From contig JBPCVY010000049.1 of assembly GCA_051010055.1 (NCBI GenBank), positions 1 to 11,148 on the forward strand: a stretch of 11,148 nt of DNA, given 5' to 3'. Positions 1 through 6,376 of this stretch are shown here, piece by piece. The translations under genes were made by a program, and so were the position numbers. The notes beneath the pieces are model-generated. The model had not been told where the DNA came from, did no database searches, and saw only the letters and a list, made by a program, of their open reading frames with translations. Position 1 is the stretch's first letter. The number at the start of each line of letters is the position of its first letter. The stretch comes from CAJQND01 sp051010055 (GTDB lineage Bacteria > Pseudomonadota > Alphaproteobacteria > Rhizobiales > CAJQND01).

Positions 1-1176
1 CTTCTGGATGGATCTAAGCCGTGCGCGGGCTTGCGATTCCCTGGCATAGGCGCCGATTTGGATATGCCAGGATTTGCCGCCGGAAATCGTAACTGTCTTT
101 GCCCGCTGCTTTTCCGAATTCACAACCTTCGGCACAGGCGGCTGCGATTGTTTCTTGGAGGGTGCAACACTGGTGTTGGCGGCAATAACCGGCTGGTTGG
201 TTGTGGCAACCTTGCCGGTAGAACTTTTCTTTGCTGCGTTCGACGAGCTGGAAGTTGCTGCCACAGAGATGCTCTTTGCAGGCGAACCAGCGCTTGAGGC
301 AAGGCCGACGCCTCTGCGTGTTGGCACTTTCTTCAACGCCTTGTTGAGCACCTTAACCATGTAATTGTTACGTGATTTTGCTGATTTTCCACCCATTACG
401 ACCGCAACCACATGTTTGCCCTTGCGGCGAACTGATGCTGTGAGATTAAACCCTGATGCGCGGATAAAACCAGTCTTGATGCCGTCCATGCCCCGGTAGC
501 GACCAAGCAGCCTGTTGTGATTGCGGTAGGCGCGGCCTTTATATTTGAAATTGCGGGTTTTGAAGTAACGGTAATAGCGTGGGAAGTCTTTCTGGATGCG
601 CAAGCCCAGCGTGGCCATATCGCGGGCTGTCGTGTACTGGCCCGAATTTGGCAGGCCAGAAGCGTTTTTGAACACGGTACGGCTCATGCCGATGCGCCGT
701 GCCGTGCGCGTCATGCGCCTGGCAAATGCTGATTCAGAACCTGAAATATTCTCTGCAATCGTAGCGGCAACGTCGTTGGCCGATTTTGTAACCAGTGCCA
801 AAATGGCATGGTCGACACGGATTGTCTGACCCGGTTTGAGATAAAGCTTGGATGGCGGCCGGCGCGAGCCGTAGCGGGAAACCTTCAACCGGCTCGACAG
901 CTTCAGCTTGCCCTTTTTTACCTCTTCGAAAAGGACATAAAGGGTCATGATTTTGGTGAGTGAGGCGGGGTAGCGACGTGAATCGGCATACTTGGATTCG
1001 ATAACCCTGCCATCGTGGGCGTCAACGGAGATAAACGCGAATTTGGTTCTGGCATTGGCGGCGTCAGTTGACATCAACAGCACCCAAACCGAACACGCCA
1101 TCACCAGCGCTGCAATGGTGAGTAACTGCCTCACATGTGAAAAAGCAAAGCTCACCGGTCTCGCAGGAATCACCAT
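1..1176 (-). CDS. D-alanyl-D-alanine carboxypeptidase (peptidase S11) with C-terminal SPOR domain, 3'-truncated by window edge
   Basis: A periplasmic serine D,D-carboxypeptidase that removes the terminal D-Ala from peptidoglycan stem peptides. Reading the minus strand from ATG at 1176 gives 392 open codons to the window edge. All three penicillin-binding-protein motifs are present: SLTK with nucleophile Ser72 and Lys75, SAN at 132-134, and KTG at 234-236. Residues 1-42 look like a signal peptide, with a basic start, a hydrophobic core around 19-35 and a likely cut after ANA. A Ser/Ala/Lys/Pro-rich linker (about 290-365) follows the catalytic domain. From about residue 368 the motif SWHIQIGAYARESQARARL matches the start of a SPOR domain, which binds denuded glycan and usually directs proteins to the septum. 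The remainder of SPOR is outside the window. GAGGGA (complement of 1181-1186) lies 4 nt before the ATG and supports the start. The fusion is common in Hyphomicrobiales. The function is sure; the exact paralogue name is not. Confidence 0.95.
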   Translation of the reverse strand, partial: MVIPARPVSFAFSHVRQLLTIAALVMACSVWVLLMSTDAANARTKFAFISVDAHDGRVIESKYADSRRYPASLTKIMTLYVLFEEVKKGKLKLSSRLKVSRYGSRRPPSKLYLKPGQTIRVDHAILALVTKSANDVAATIAENISGSESAFARRMTRTARRIGMSRTVFKNASGLPNSGQYTTARDMATLGLRIQKDFPRYYRYFKTRNFKYKGRAYRNHNRLLGRYRGMDGIKTGFIRASGFNLTASVRRKGKHVVAVVMGGKSAKSRNNYMVKVLNKALKKVPTRRGVGLASSAGSPAKSISVAATSSSSNAAKKSSTGKVATTNQPVIAANTSVAPSKKQSQPPVPKVVNSEKQRAKTVTISGGKSWHIQIGAYARESQARARLRSIQK

Positions 1177-1252
1177 TTTTTCCCTCTTGTTCTGAAGGGT
1201 AGTATTGAAACCCCAGCCCTGCACGATTCTGCTGAAGATTGGCTCATCGACT

Positions 1253-1281
1253 GGGATAGCCCCCGAAGCTGCCCGTTTCAA
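1253..1281 (-). promoter_or_regulatory. Candidate promoter for the carboxypeptidase gene
   Basis: On the minus strand, TTGAAA (complement of 1276-1281) is followed after exactly 17 bp by TATCCC (complement of 1253-1258). This is a sigma-70-like arrangement with a good -35 and a half-matching -10. It would give a 5' leader of roughly 70 nt before the ATG at 1176. Spacing and position fit, but the -10 is weak and no experiment supports it. Confidence 0.35.
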
Positions 1282-1420
1282 GCCCTCATTGCAAACTTGC
1301 CGTCTAATGGAACGCAAAATTGAACGCCGGCACATGCAGTTTCAACACATTTAACATATGCCGGGCAAGCTTTACAAAACCATTAAACGGTAAATTCTGG
1401 CGAAAAGAAGAAAAAATTTG

Positions 1421-1459
1421 TGCACTGCAAAAAAGTACTTGCATTTTTTGTGCGTTGCA
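1421..1459 (+). promoter_or_regulatory. Paired TGC-N3-GCA palindromes, probable PhaR-type operator of the phasin gene
   Basis: TGCACTGCA at 1421-1429 and TGCGTTGCA at 1451-1459 share the form TTTGTGC-N2-TGCA and start exactly 30 bp apart, about three helical turns. A further inverted pair, TGCAA (1426-1430) and TTGCA (1439-1443), sits between them. TGC...GCA palindromes are the known type of target for PhaR, the repressor of phasin genes in PHA-making alphaproteobacteria such as Paracoccus and Rhodobacter. The second copy lies within the spacer of the candidate promoter, so binding there would block RNA polymerase. The repeats are seen directly; the PhaR assignment is inferred from family knowledge and the downstream gene. 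Confidence 0.5.
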
Positions 1460-1467
1460 CCTAGATA
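1439..1467 (+). promoter_or_regulatory. Candidate phasin promoter
   Basis: TTGCAT at 1439-1444 (preceded by C, giving the alphaproteobacterial CTTGCA form) and TAGATA at 1462-1467 are separated by 17 bp. The -10 is a poor match. The position, about 70 bp before the phasin start and interlocked with the paired palindromes, makes it the best candidate in this gap. Confidence 0.4.
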
Positions 1468-1538
1468 TGTTGCGGGCGCGAAGGAGTGAGAGTTTCGCGA
1501 GACAGGTTTAAGACCCCTAACCGGACAGGATGAGAACG

Positions 1539-1883
1539 ATGATCAAGTCTTTTGAAAACTTCCAGGCTTTCGGTAAAGAAGGCTTTGAAGCTTATGTTGC
1601 TAGTGCCACCGCCATGACCAAAGGTTTCCAGACCATTGCAGGCGAAATGGCTGACTATTCTCGCAAGTCTTTTGAAAAGAGCACTGCGGTTGTTGAAAAA
1701 ACCCTTTCTGCAAAGTCCATCGACAAGGCTCTTGAAGTCCAAAAGGACGCAGCAAAGGTTGCCGGCGAAGACTATGTTGCTGAGCTGAACAAGCTTGGTG
1801 AGATTTATGTCGCTGCTGCAAAGGAAGCCTACAAGCCTTTCGAAGCTCAGGTTGCTGAGTTCACGAAGGCAGCTTCCAAGTAA
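1539..1883 (+). CDS. phaP: Phasin (Phasin_2 family), PHA granule-associated protein
   Basis: A small amphipathic coat protein of polyhydroxyalkanoate storage granules, controlling granule size and number. It has 114 residues, mostly predicted alpha-helix, with no cysteine and no membrane segment. The opening MIKSFENFQAFGKE and the block around residues 21-36 (ASATAMTKGFQTIAGE) match the short alphaproteobacterial phasins, as do the Lys/Ala/Glu-rich helices to the C-terminal AASK. An in-frame ATG at 1530 would add three residues. I prefer 1539 because AGGA at 1527-1530 lies 8 nt upstream of it, whereas 1530 has no well-placed ribosome site. The gene is monocistronic: its own candidate promoter and operators are upstream and an intrinsic terminator is downstream. 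A phasin gene beside clpS is also, to my knowledge, found in Sinorhizobium. The family is clear; whether it is the main phasin or a secondary paralogue cannot be told. Confidence 0.92.
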   Translation: MIKSFENFQAFGKEGFEAYVASATAMTKGFQTIAGEMADYSRKSFEKSTAVVEKTLSAKSIDKALEVQKDAAKVAGEDYVAELNKLGEIYVAAAKEAYKPFEAQVAEFTKAASK

Positions 1884-1964
1884 TCAGCTTCTGAGTAAGT
1901 TGCGTATCTGATTAAAGGGCGCTTCTGGCCACTCCTCCCGGCCGAATCAACCCCGTTCAGACTG

Positions 1965-2000
1965 AATCCCGGTGCTGGAAACGGTGCCGGGATTTTTTTT
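1965..2000 (+). terminator. Intrinsic terminator of the phasin gene
   Basis: AATCCCGG (1965-1972) pairs perfectly with CCGGGATT (1987-1994) around a 14-nt loop, and a run of eight T (1993-2000) follows at once. It starts about 80 bp after the phasin stop codon and is the clearest terminator in the window. Confidence 0.87.
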
Positions 2001-2441
2001 GTTTGCGAATGTACGATTCAGGCAAACAAGCGTGTGAACCAGACAATTCGTGTTGAGAATACTAAGTGTGGCTAACTCGTACGCAGTTCGATTTTACTGC
2101 CATTTTAACCCACTATCTTGCTGGGCGAATTGTAACCATTCTTTCAATTTTGCCCCCTTTCAAGAAGCGTGTCGTGGCCAAATTAGATCAAATTTTTCGC
2201 TGATTTGTAGCGAAGCTGCGCCGCGAACATTTGAGTGTGAAGCGTTCCTGTAATTATCTTAAATCTGTACAAAGAAATTTAACCACATTTTGTTTCAAGA
2301 AAAATTTGACATACATTCTGCTCATTTAGTCATGGGCATCGCAATCTGCTTTTTGAGTTGCACGAATATTCTTAAGTTCCGGCCAACCTGTTTGCTTTGA
2401 CGGCGGACAAATCGTTGTGCTGGCCCAACTATTTTTTAGGA
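2001..2441. other. AT-rich non-coding stretch between phasin terminator and aquaporin remnant
   Basis: About 440 bases with visibly more A and T than the flanking genes. The only open frame of note (67 codons from 2050) shows no family resemblance and no ribosome site, so I do not call it. A TTGACA at 2306-2311 is a good -35 hexamer that may belong to the old aquaporin promoter, but I find no convincing -10 at 16-18 bp from it. No RNA gene, repeat array or terminator was seen. Confidence 0.5.
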
Positions 2442-3143
2442 ATGAATAATGGATCTAAAAAAACTTTTGCCGAATTTATTGGCACATTCATGCTGGTATC
2501 GGCTGTATGTGGCGCAGCAATGATCTCATTTGCCGCTTTGGGAGGCGGATCAGGAATTCTTGGTGTGGCTTTCACAGTTGGCCTGACCGTTATGGTCATG
2601 GCTTACGAAGTGGGCCCATTTCCGGCGGACACTTTAACCCAGCAGTGACCCTGGGGGGCGGTTTTGCTGCCGGCCGCTTTTAAGCAAAAGACATCGCGCC
2701 ATATATAGTGGCTCAAATTATCGGCGGAGCAGTTGCTGCTGCGGTGTTCTTTTTCATCTTATCCGGAAAAGCAAATTTTTGCCGTCGGAGGTTTTGCGTC
2801 AAACGGCTACGGCAACCATTGACCGGCAGGATTTTCACTTGCTGCAGCTTTTGTCACTGAGTTCATTCAAACAGCAATCTTTGTTCTCATCATCCTGCGG
2901 GTGACAAGAGAAGATGGCGGCGCTGGTGTTATGGCGCCTGTGGCAATTGGCCTTGCGCTTGCGGTCATGCATGTCATGAGTGTTCCAGTTGCAAATAATT
3001 CGCTCAATCCTGCCCGATCAACCGCAACGGCTATGTTTGCTGATGGCAGGGCTTTCCAGCAATTGTGGATGTTCTGGGTAGCGCCAATTCTCGGCGGCGT
3101 GGCCGGTGGTCTGGCCGACAAGTTTACTGGTAAAACCAGCTAA
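2442..3143 (+). pseudogene. aqpZ: Aquaporin Z-like water channel, inactivated by two frameshifts and two stops
   Basis: Remnant of an inner-membrane MIP-family water channel. Both signature NPA boxes survive: HFNPAV near 2630-2647 and SLNPARS near 3000-3020, with the selectivity-filter Arg after the second. Four lesions are visible. (1) One base is missing in the codon at 2616-2617; restoring CAC gives the canonical VGHISGGHFNPAVTLG. (2) TAA at 2681-2683 stands where the next residues AKDIAPYIVAQ continue the family. (3) One extra T lies in the run 2776-2780; removing it restores GKANFAVGGFASNGYG. (4) TGA at 2820-2822 replaces the Ser of the usual HSPGG motif. The two shifts cancel, so the first and last thirds share a frame. 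The rest is well conserved to the TAA at 3141-3143, so the decay is recent or reflects sequence errors. An AGGA at 2438-2441 suits an ATG at 2449 in another frame, hinting at a fifth indel in the A-run 2457-2463. Confidence 0.92.
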
Positions 3144-3170
3144 CCCATAAAATCAATTCACACAGTGAAT
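3127..3170. repeat. Two short hairpins at and after the aquaporin stop
   Basis: CTGGT-AAA-ACCAG (3127-3139) and ATTCAC-ACA-GTGAAT (3156-3170) are perfect small inverted repeats with 3-nt loops. Neither is followed by a T-run, so they are weak candidates for a terminator or mRNA 3' end of the aquaporin gene. Confidence 0.3.
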
Positions 3171-3360
3171 CCGTGATTTCGTTCCCCGTAACGGAATTGC
3201 GGTTTCACCGTACTGCATCGTTTTGCCCGCGCCGGATTCTGCTCCGGATTTCAAAAACTTTTCGCCGTTCTCCCCAAAAAAACCAAACCATTCCCAACCT
3301 AACAAAAATTTCATCAAACTTTTGACCCATATGCTTGCGTAATGAATTGAAAGCTCGCAT

Positions 3361-3390
3361 CCTGACCAGAACGGCCTATATACTGTCAGG
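3361..3390. promoter_or_regulatory. Inverted repeat CCTGAC-N18-GTCAGG spanning a TATACT box upstream of clpS
   Basis: CCTGAC (3361-3366) and GTCAGG (3385-3390) are exact inverted copies flanking TATACT (3379-3384), a good -10 hexamer. No clear -35 lies 16-18 bp upstream: TTGAAA at 3347-3352 is 26 bp away. The arrangement could be an operator over a -10, or a chance repeat. The rest of the 3171-3441 gap shows no coding sequence. Confidence 0.3.
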
Positions 3391-3441
3391 GCGCATGGTG
3401 CGTGTAAGAATTGGGTAAACAGAATAGTGGATGCTTGTGTG

Positions 3442-3792
3442 ATGCTGACCGAAATGGCTAATCGCAAGGACAAAGATGATGATAAAGGGGGAACCGGTGA
3501 CCAAACCGGAACCCTGACGCGCACAAAAGCAAAAACCAAAAAGCCGAGTCTTTATAAGGTTTTGCTTTTGAACGACGATTACACGCCGATGGAATTTGTG
3601 GTGTTTGTGCTGGAACGCTTTTTCAGCAAAACCCAGGATGAGGCAACAAAGATAATGTTGCATGTTCATCAAAAAGGAGTTGGCGTGTGTGGTGTGTACA
3701 CCTATGAGGTGGCTGAAACAAAAGTGACACAGGTTATGGACTTTTCGCGCTCCCATCACCATCCTTTACAGTGCACAATGGAAAAGGAGTAG
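3442..3792 (+). CDS. clpS: ClpS, N-degron adaptor for the ClpAP protease
   Basis: A cytoplasmic adaptor that binds proteins with destabilising N-terminal residues and hands them to ClpA. Numbered from ATG 3442 (116 residues), residues 1-34 are a charged, low-complexity arm rich in Lys, Asp and Gly, the part that enters the ClpA pore. The folded core follows: LLLNDDYTPMEFVVFVLERFF at 41-61 carries the Asn-Asp and Met50 residues of the N-degron pocket. His76 in IMLHVHQ and the YTYEVAETKV strand complete it, and the end PLQCTMEKE is typical. Two positions differ from what I expect in relatives: Phe55 where His is common (VVHVLERFF), and Val82 where Glu is common (GVGECG). The start is uncertain: GTG 3427, ATG 3442 and ATG 3454 share the frame and none has a good ribosome site. 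It lies directly upstream of clpA, with only a few bases between them. The identity is certain. Confidence 0.97.
   Translation: MLTEMANRKDKDDDKGGTGDQTGTLTRTKAKTKKPSLYKVLLLNDDYTPMEFVVFVLERFFSKTQDEATKIMLHVHQKGVGVCGVYTYEVAETKVTQVMDFSRSHHHPLQCTMEKE
3784..3789 (+). promoter_or_regulatory. Ribosome binding site of clpA inside the end of clpS
   Basis: AAGGAG lies in the last codons of clpS, 5 nt before TTG 3795 and 11 nt before GTG 3801. It shows that clpA uses a non-ATG start and is probably translationally coupled to clpS. It also rules out the further GTG at 3771, which has no such site. Confidence 0.7.
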
Positions 3793-3800
3793 TTTTGCCA

Positions 3801-6263
3801 GTGCCATCATTTTCGCGCAGCCTTGAAGATGCCCTGCATCGGGCGTTGGCCCTCGCCAATGACCGCAGCCAGGAGTATGCCACACTTGAGCACCTGCTAT
3901 TGGCTCTCATCGACGATAGCGATTCGGCTGCCGTCATGCGCGCCTGCAACGTCGATTTGGAGCTGCTGCGCAAGAACCTGGAAACCTACATCGATACCGA
4001 ACTTGCAACACTGGTGATTGATACCGGCGACGATTCCAAGCCCACAGCCGGCTTCCAGCGCGTTATTCAGCGTGCTGTTATTCATGTTCAATCTTCCGGA
4101 CGCGAAGAGGTAACCGGCGCGAATGTACTGGTGGCGATTTTTGCCGAGCGCGAAAGCCATGCTGCTTACTTCCTGCAAGAACAGGACATGACCCGCTATG
4201 ATGCGGTGAACTATATCTCCCACGGAATTGCCAAGCGGCCCGGCATGTCCGAAGCCCGCAGGGTGCGTGGTGCCGAAGAGGAAACCGATTCCGAAACCCT
4301 TGATGGGGCTAGCGAAAAAGAAGGCTCTGATGCCCTTGAGGCTTATTGCGTGAACCTCAACCGCAAGGCTGATGAAGGACGCATCGACCCGCTGATTGGC
4401 CGCGAGGCAGAAGTCAAGCGCACCATTCAGGTGCTCTGCCGCCGTCAAAAGAACAACCCGCTGTTTGTTGGTGAATCCGGTGTTGGCAAGACGGCGATTG
4501 CCGAAGGACTGGCCCGCAAAATCGTCAATGAAGAAGTGCCGCACGTTTTGAAAGACTGCACCATATTCGCCCTCGACATGGGTGCGCTTCTGGCCGGCAC
4601 CCGCTACCGCGGCGACTTTGAAGAGCGCCTGAAAGCGGTGGTGAAAGAGATTGAAGACTATCCCGGCGCAATCATGTTTATCGATGAAATCCATACGGTC
4701 ATCGGAGCGGGGGCCACATCTGGCGGCGCTATGGATGCATCTAACCTTCTAAAACCGGCACTTGCCGGCGGCACGCTCCGGTGTATCGGTTCAACAACTT
4801 ATAAGGAATACCGCCAGCACTTTGAGAAAGACCGCGCGCTGGTGCGCCGGTTCCAGAAAATCGATGTGAACGAGCCTTCCGTTTCCGACACGGTTAAAAT
4901 CCTCAAAGGCCTCAAGCCGTATTTTGAAGAGTTTCACAACATTCGCTATACCAACGATGCCATCCGCACCGCGGTTGAGCTCTCGGCCAAATATATGTCC
5001 GACAGAAAGCTGCCCGATAAGGCCATCGATGTAATTGATGAGACAGGCGCATCACAAATGCTGCTGCCGGATTCGCGGCGCAAGAAATCCATCGGCGTGA
5101 AGGAAATCGAAGCCACCATCGCCACGATGGCTCGTATTCCGCCGAAAACTGTTTCAAAATCCGATACAGAAGTTTTGAAAGACCTCGGGGCGAGTTTGCG
5201 CCGGGTGGTGTTCGGCCAGGACAAGGCAATTGATGCTTTGTCTTCAGCTATCAAGCTGTCGCGCGCCGGTTTGCGCGAGCCTGAAAAGCCCATCGGCTGT
5301 TATCTTTTCTCCGGTCCCACGGGGGTTGGCAAAACCGAAGTTGCCCGCCAGCTTGCAGATGCCATGGGCGTTGAGCTTTTGCGGTTCGATATGTCGGAAT
5401 ATATGGAGCGGCACACGGTCTCGCGGCTCATCGGTGCCCCTCCCGGCTATGTGGGGTTTGACCAGGGTGGACTACTCACTGATGGTGTTGACCAGCATCC
5501 CCATTGCGTGCTGCTTCTTGACGAGATTGAGAAGGCCCATCCGGATCTGTTCAATATCCTCTTGCAGGTGATGGACCACGGAAAGCTTACAGACCATAAT
5601 GGAAAATCCATTGATTTCCGAAATGTCATTCTCATCATGACCACCAATGCGGGCGCTGCCGACATGGCCAAGCCTGCCATGGGCTTCACCCAGTCCAAGC
5701 GCGAAGGTGATGATGAGGAAGCGATCAACCGTATGTTCTCGCCAGAGTTCCGCAACCGGTTGGATGCGGTGATTGCGTTCGCCAGCCTGGCGCCTGATAT
5801 TGTTGCGCGTGTGGTTGAAAAGTTCGTCCTGCAGCTTGAAGCCCAACTTGAAGACCGCAACGTGATGATTGAGCTTTCCGATGAGGCAGCCAAATGGCTT
5901 GCCATGGAAGGCTATGACGAGCGCTTTGGCGCCCGCCCGCTTGGCCGGGTTATCCAGGAAAACATCAAAAAGCCACTGGCTGATGAAGTCTTGTTCGGCA
6001 AGCTCGCGAAGGGCGGCACCGTGCGCGTCGTTTTGAAAAAGCCCAGAGGCGAAGCGCCCAAGCTGGACTTTGAATTCCTTACTGGCGAGGCGGAGAAGGC
6101 AAAGCCGAAAAAACCCGCGCGCCGTAAAAAGCCAACCAAAACTGCTGCCCGCAAAAAGCCCCCTAAAAAGAAAGGCGGCGGCAAGGGTAACGGTGGTGGT
6201 GACGATGATGGCAGTAATGGCGGTGGCGGAACCGTTCCGCGCATTCCGCTTCTGGCCGACTGA
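3801..6263 (+). CDS. clpA: ClpA, AAA+ unfoldase subunit of ClpAP
   Basis: A hexameric ATP-driven unfoldase that threads substrates, including those brought by ClpS, into ClpP. From GTG 3801 it has 820 residues. The N-domain (1 to about 150) has two Clp_N repeats. D1 carries Walker A GESGVGKT (224-231), Walker B FIDEIH (293-298) and the pore motif RYRGDFEERL (268-277). D2 carries Walker A GPTGVGKT (505-512), Walker B LLLDEIEKAH (571-580) and pore loop GYVGFDQGG (549-557). MGF at 627-629 takes the place of the IGL/IGF loop that docks on ClpP. There is no ClpB-type middle coiled coil. The last 70 or so residues are a Lys/Arg-rich then Gly/Asp-rich tail ending VPRIPLLAD, absent from E. coli ClpA. 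GTG 3801 gives the family-like MPSFSRSLEDAL; TTG 3795 has better ribosome-site spacing and would add two residues. clpP is not nearby. Confidence 0.98.
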   Translation: MPSFSRSLEDALHRALALANDRSQEYATLEHLLLALIDDSDSAAVMRACNVDLELLRKNLETYIDTELATLVIDTGDDSKPTAGFQRVIQRAVIHVQSSGREEVTGANVLVAIFAERESHAAYFLQEQDMTRYDAVNYISHGIAKRPGMSEARRVRGAEEETDSETLDGASEKEGSDALEAYCVNLNRKADEGRIDPLIGREAEVKRTIQVLCRRQKNNPLFVGESGVGKTAIAEGLARKIVNEEVPHVLKDCTIFALDMGALLAGTRYRGDFEERLKAVVKEIEDYPGAIMFIDEIHTVIGAGATSGGAMDASNLLKPALAGGTLRCIGSTTYKEYRQHFEKDRALVRRFQKIDVNEPSVSDTVKILKGLKPYFEEFHNIRYTNDAIRTAVELSAKYMSDRKLPDKAIDVIDETGASQMLLPDSRRKKSIGVKEIEATIATMARIPPKTVSKSDTEVLKDLGASLRRVVFGQDKAIDALSSAIKLSRAGLREPEKPIGCYLFSGPTGVGKTEVARQLADAMGVELLRFDMSEYMERHTVSRLIGAPPGYVGFDQGGLLTDGVDQHPHCVLLLDEIEKAHPDLFNILLQVMDHGKLTDHNGKSIDFRNVILIMTTNAGAADMAKPAMGFTQSKREGDDEEAINRMFSPEFRNRLDAVIAFASLAPDIVARVVEKFVLQLEAQLEDRNVMIELSDEAAKWLAMEGYDERFGARPLGRVIQENIKKPLADEVLFGKLAKGGTVRVVLKKPRGEAPKLDFEFLTGEAEKAKPKKPARRKKPTKTAARKKPPKKKGGGKGNGGGDDDGSNGGGGTVPRIPLLAD

Positions 6264-6376
6264 CGCTCAACTGTAGCTTTGCGCGCAAGGCTTGGCATCT
6301 CTTCAGGTTCATTGTAGCGTTTTTGGGAGTTTTTCCTTGGCGCAATCGCGCCACGTCCTGGAGAAGTTTCCCCCGT

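Noticed and set aside
1091..1102. Lipobox-like VMAC at residues 25-28 of the carboxypeptidase
   Set aside because: Met at -2 does not fit a lipobox, and the hydrophobic stretch continues well past the Cys to a normal signal peptidase I site (ANA).
2050..2253. 67-codon open frame in the AT-rich gap
   Set aside because: No ribosome site, no recognisable motif and an irregular composition; nothing supports it as a gene.
2616..2830. Programmed frameshifting or recoding of the aquaporin
   Set aside because: It would need two shifts of opposite sign and two stop read-throughs, with no slippery heptamer or pseudoknot seen at the sites. A pseudogene or sequence error is far simpler.
3897..4694. Long open frame of 265 codons on the minus strand inside clpA
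   Set aside because: It lies wholly opposite well-conserved clpA codons and matches no family; it is a shadow of the clpA codon bias.
6323..6376. TTG start for azlC 18 codons upstream
   Set aside because: No ribosome site precedes it, and the added residues do not resemble AzlC N-termini.
6264..6376. Terminator between clpA and azlC
   Set aside because: I looked for a GC stem followed by a T-run and found none.
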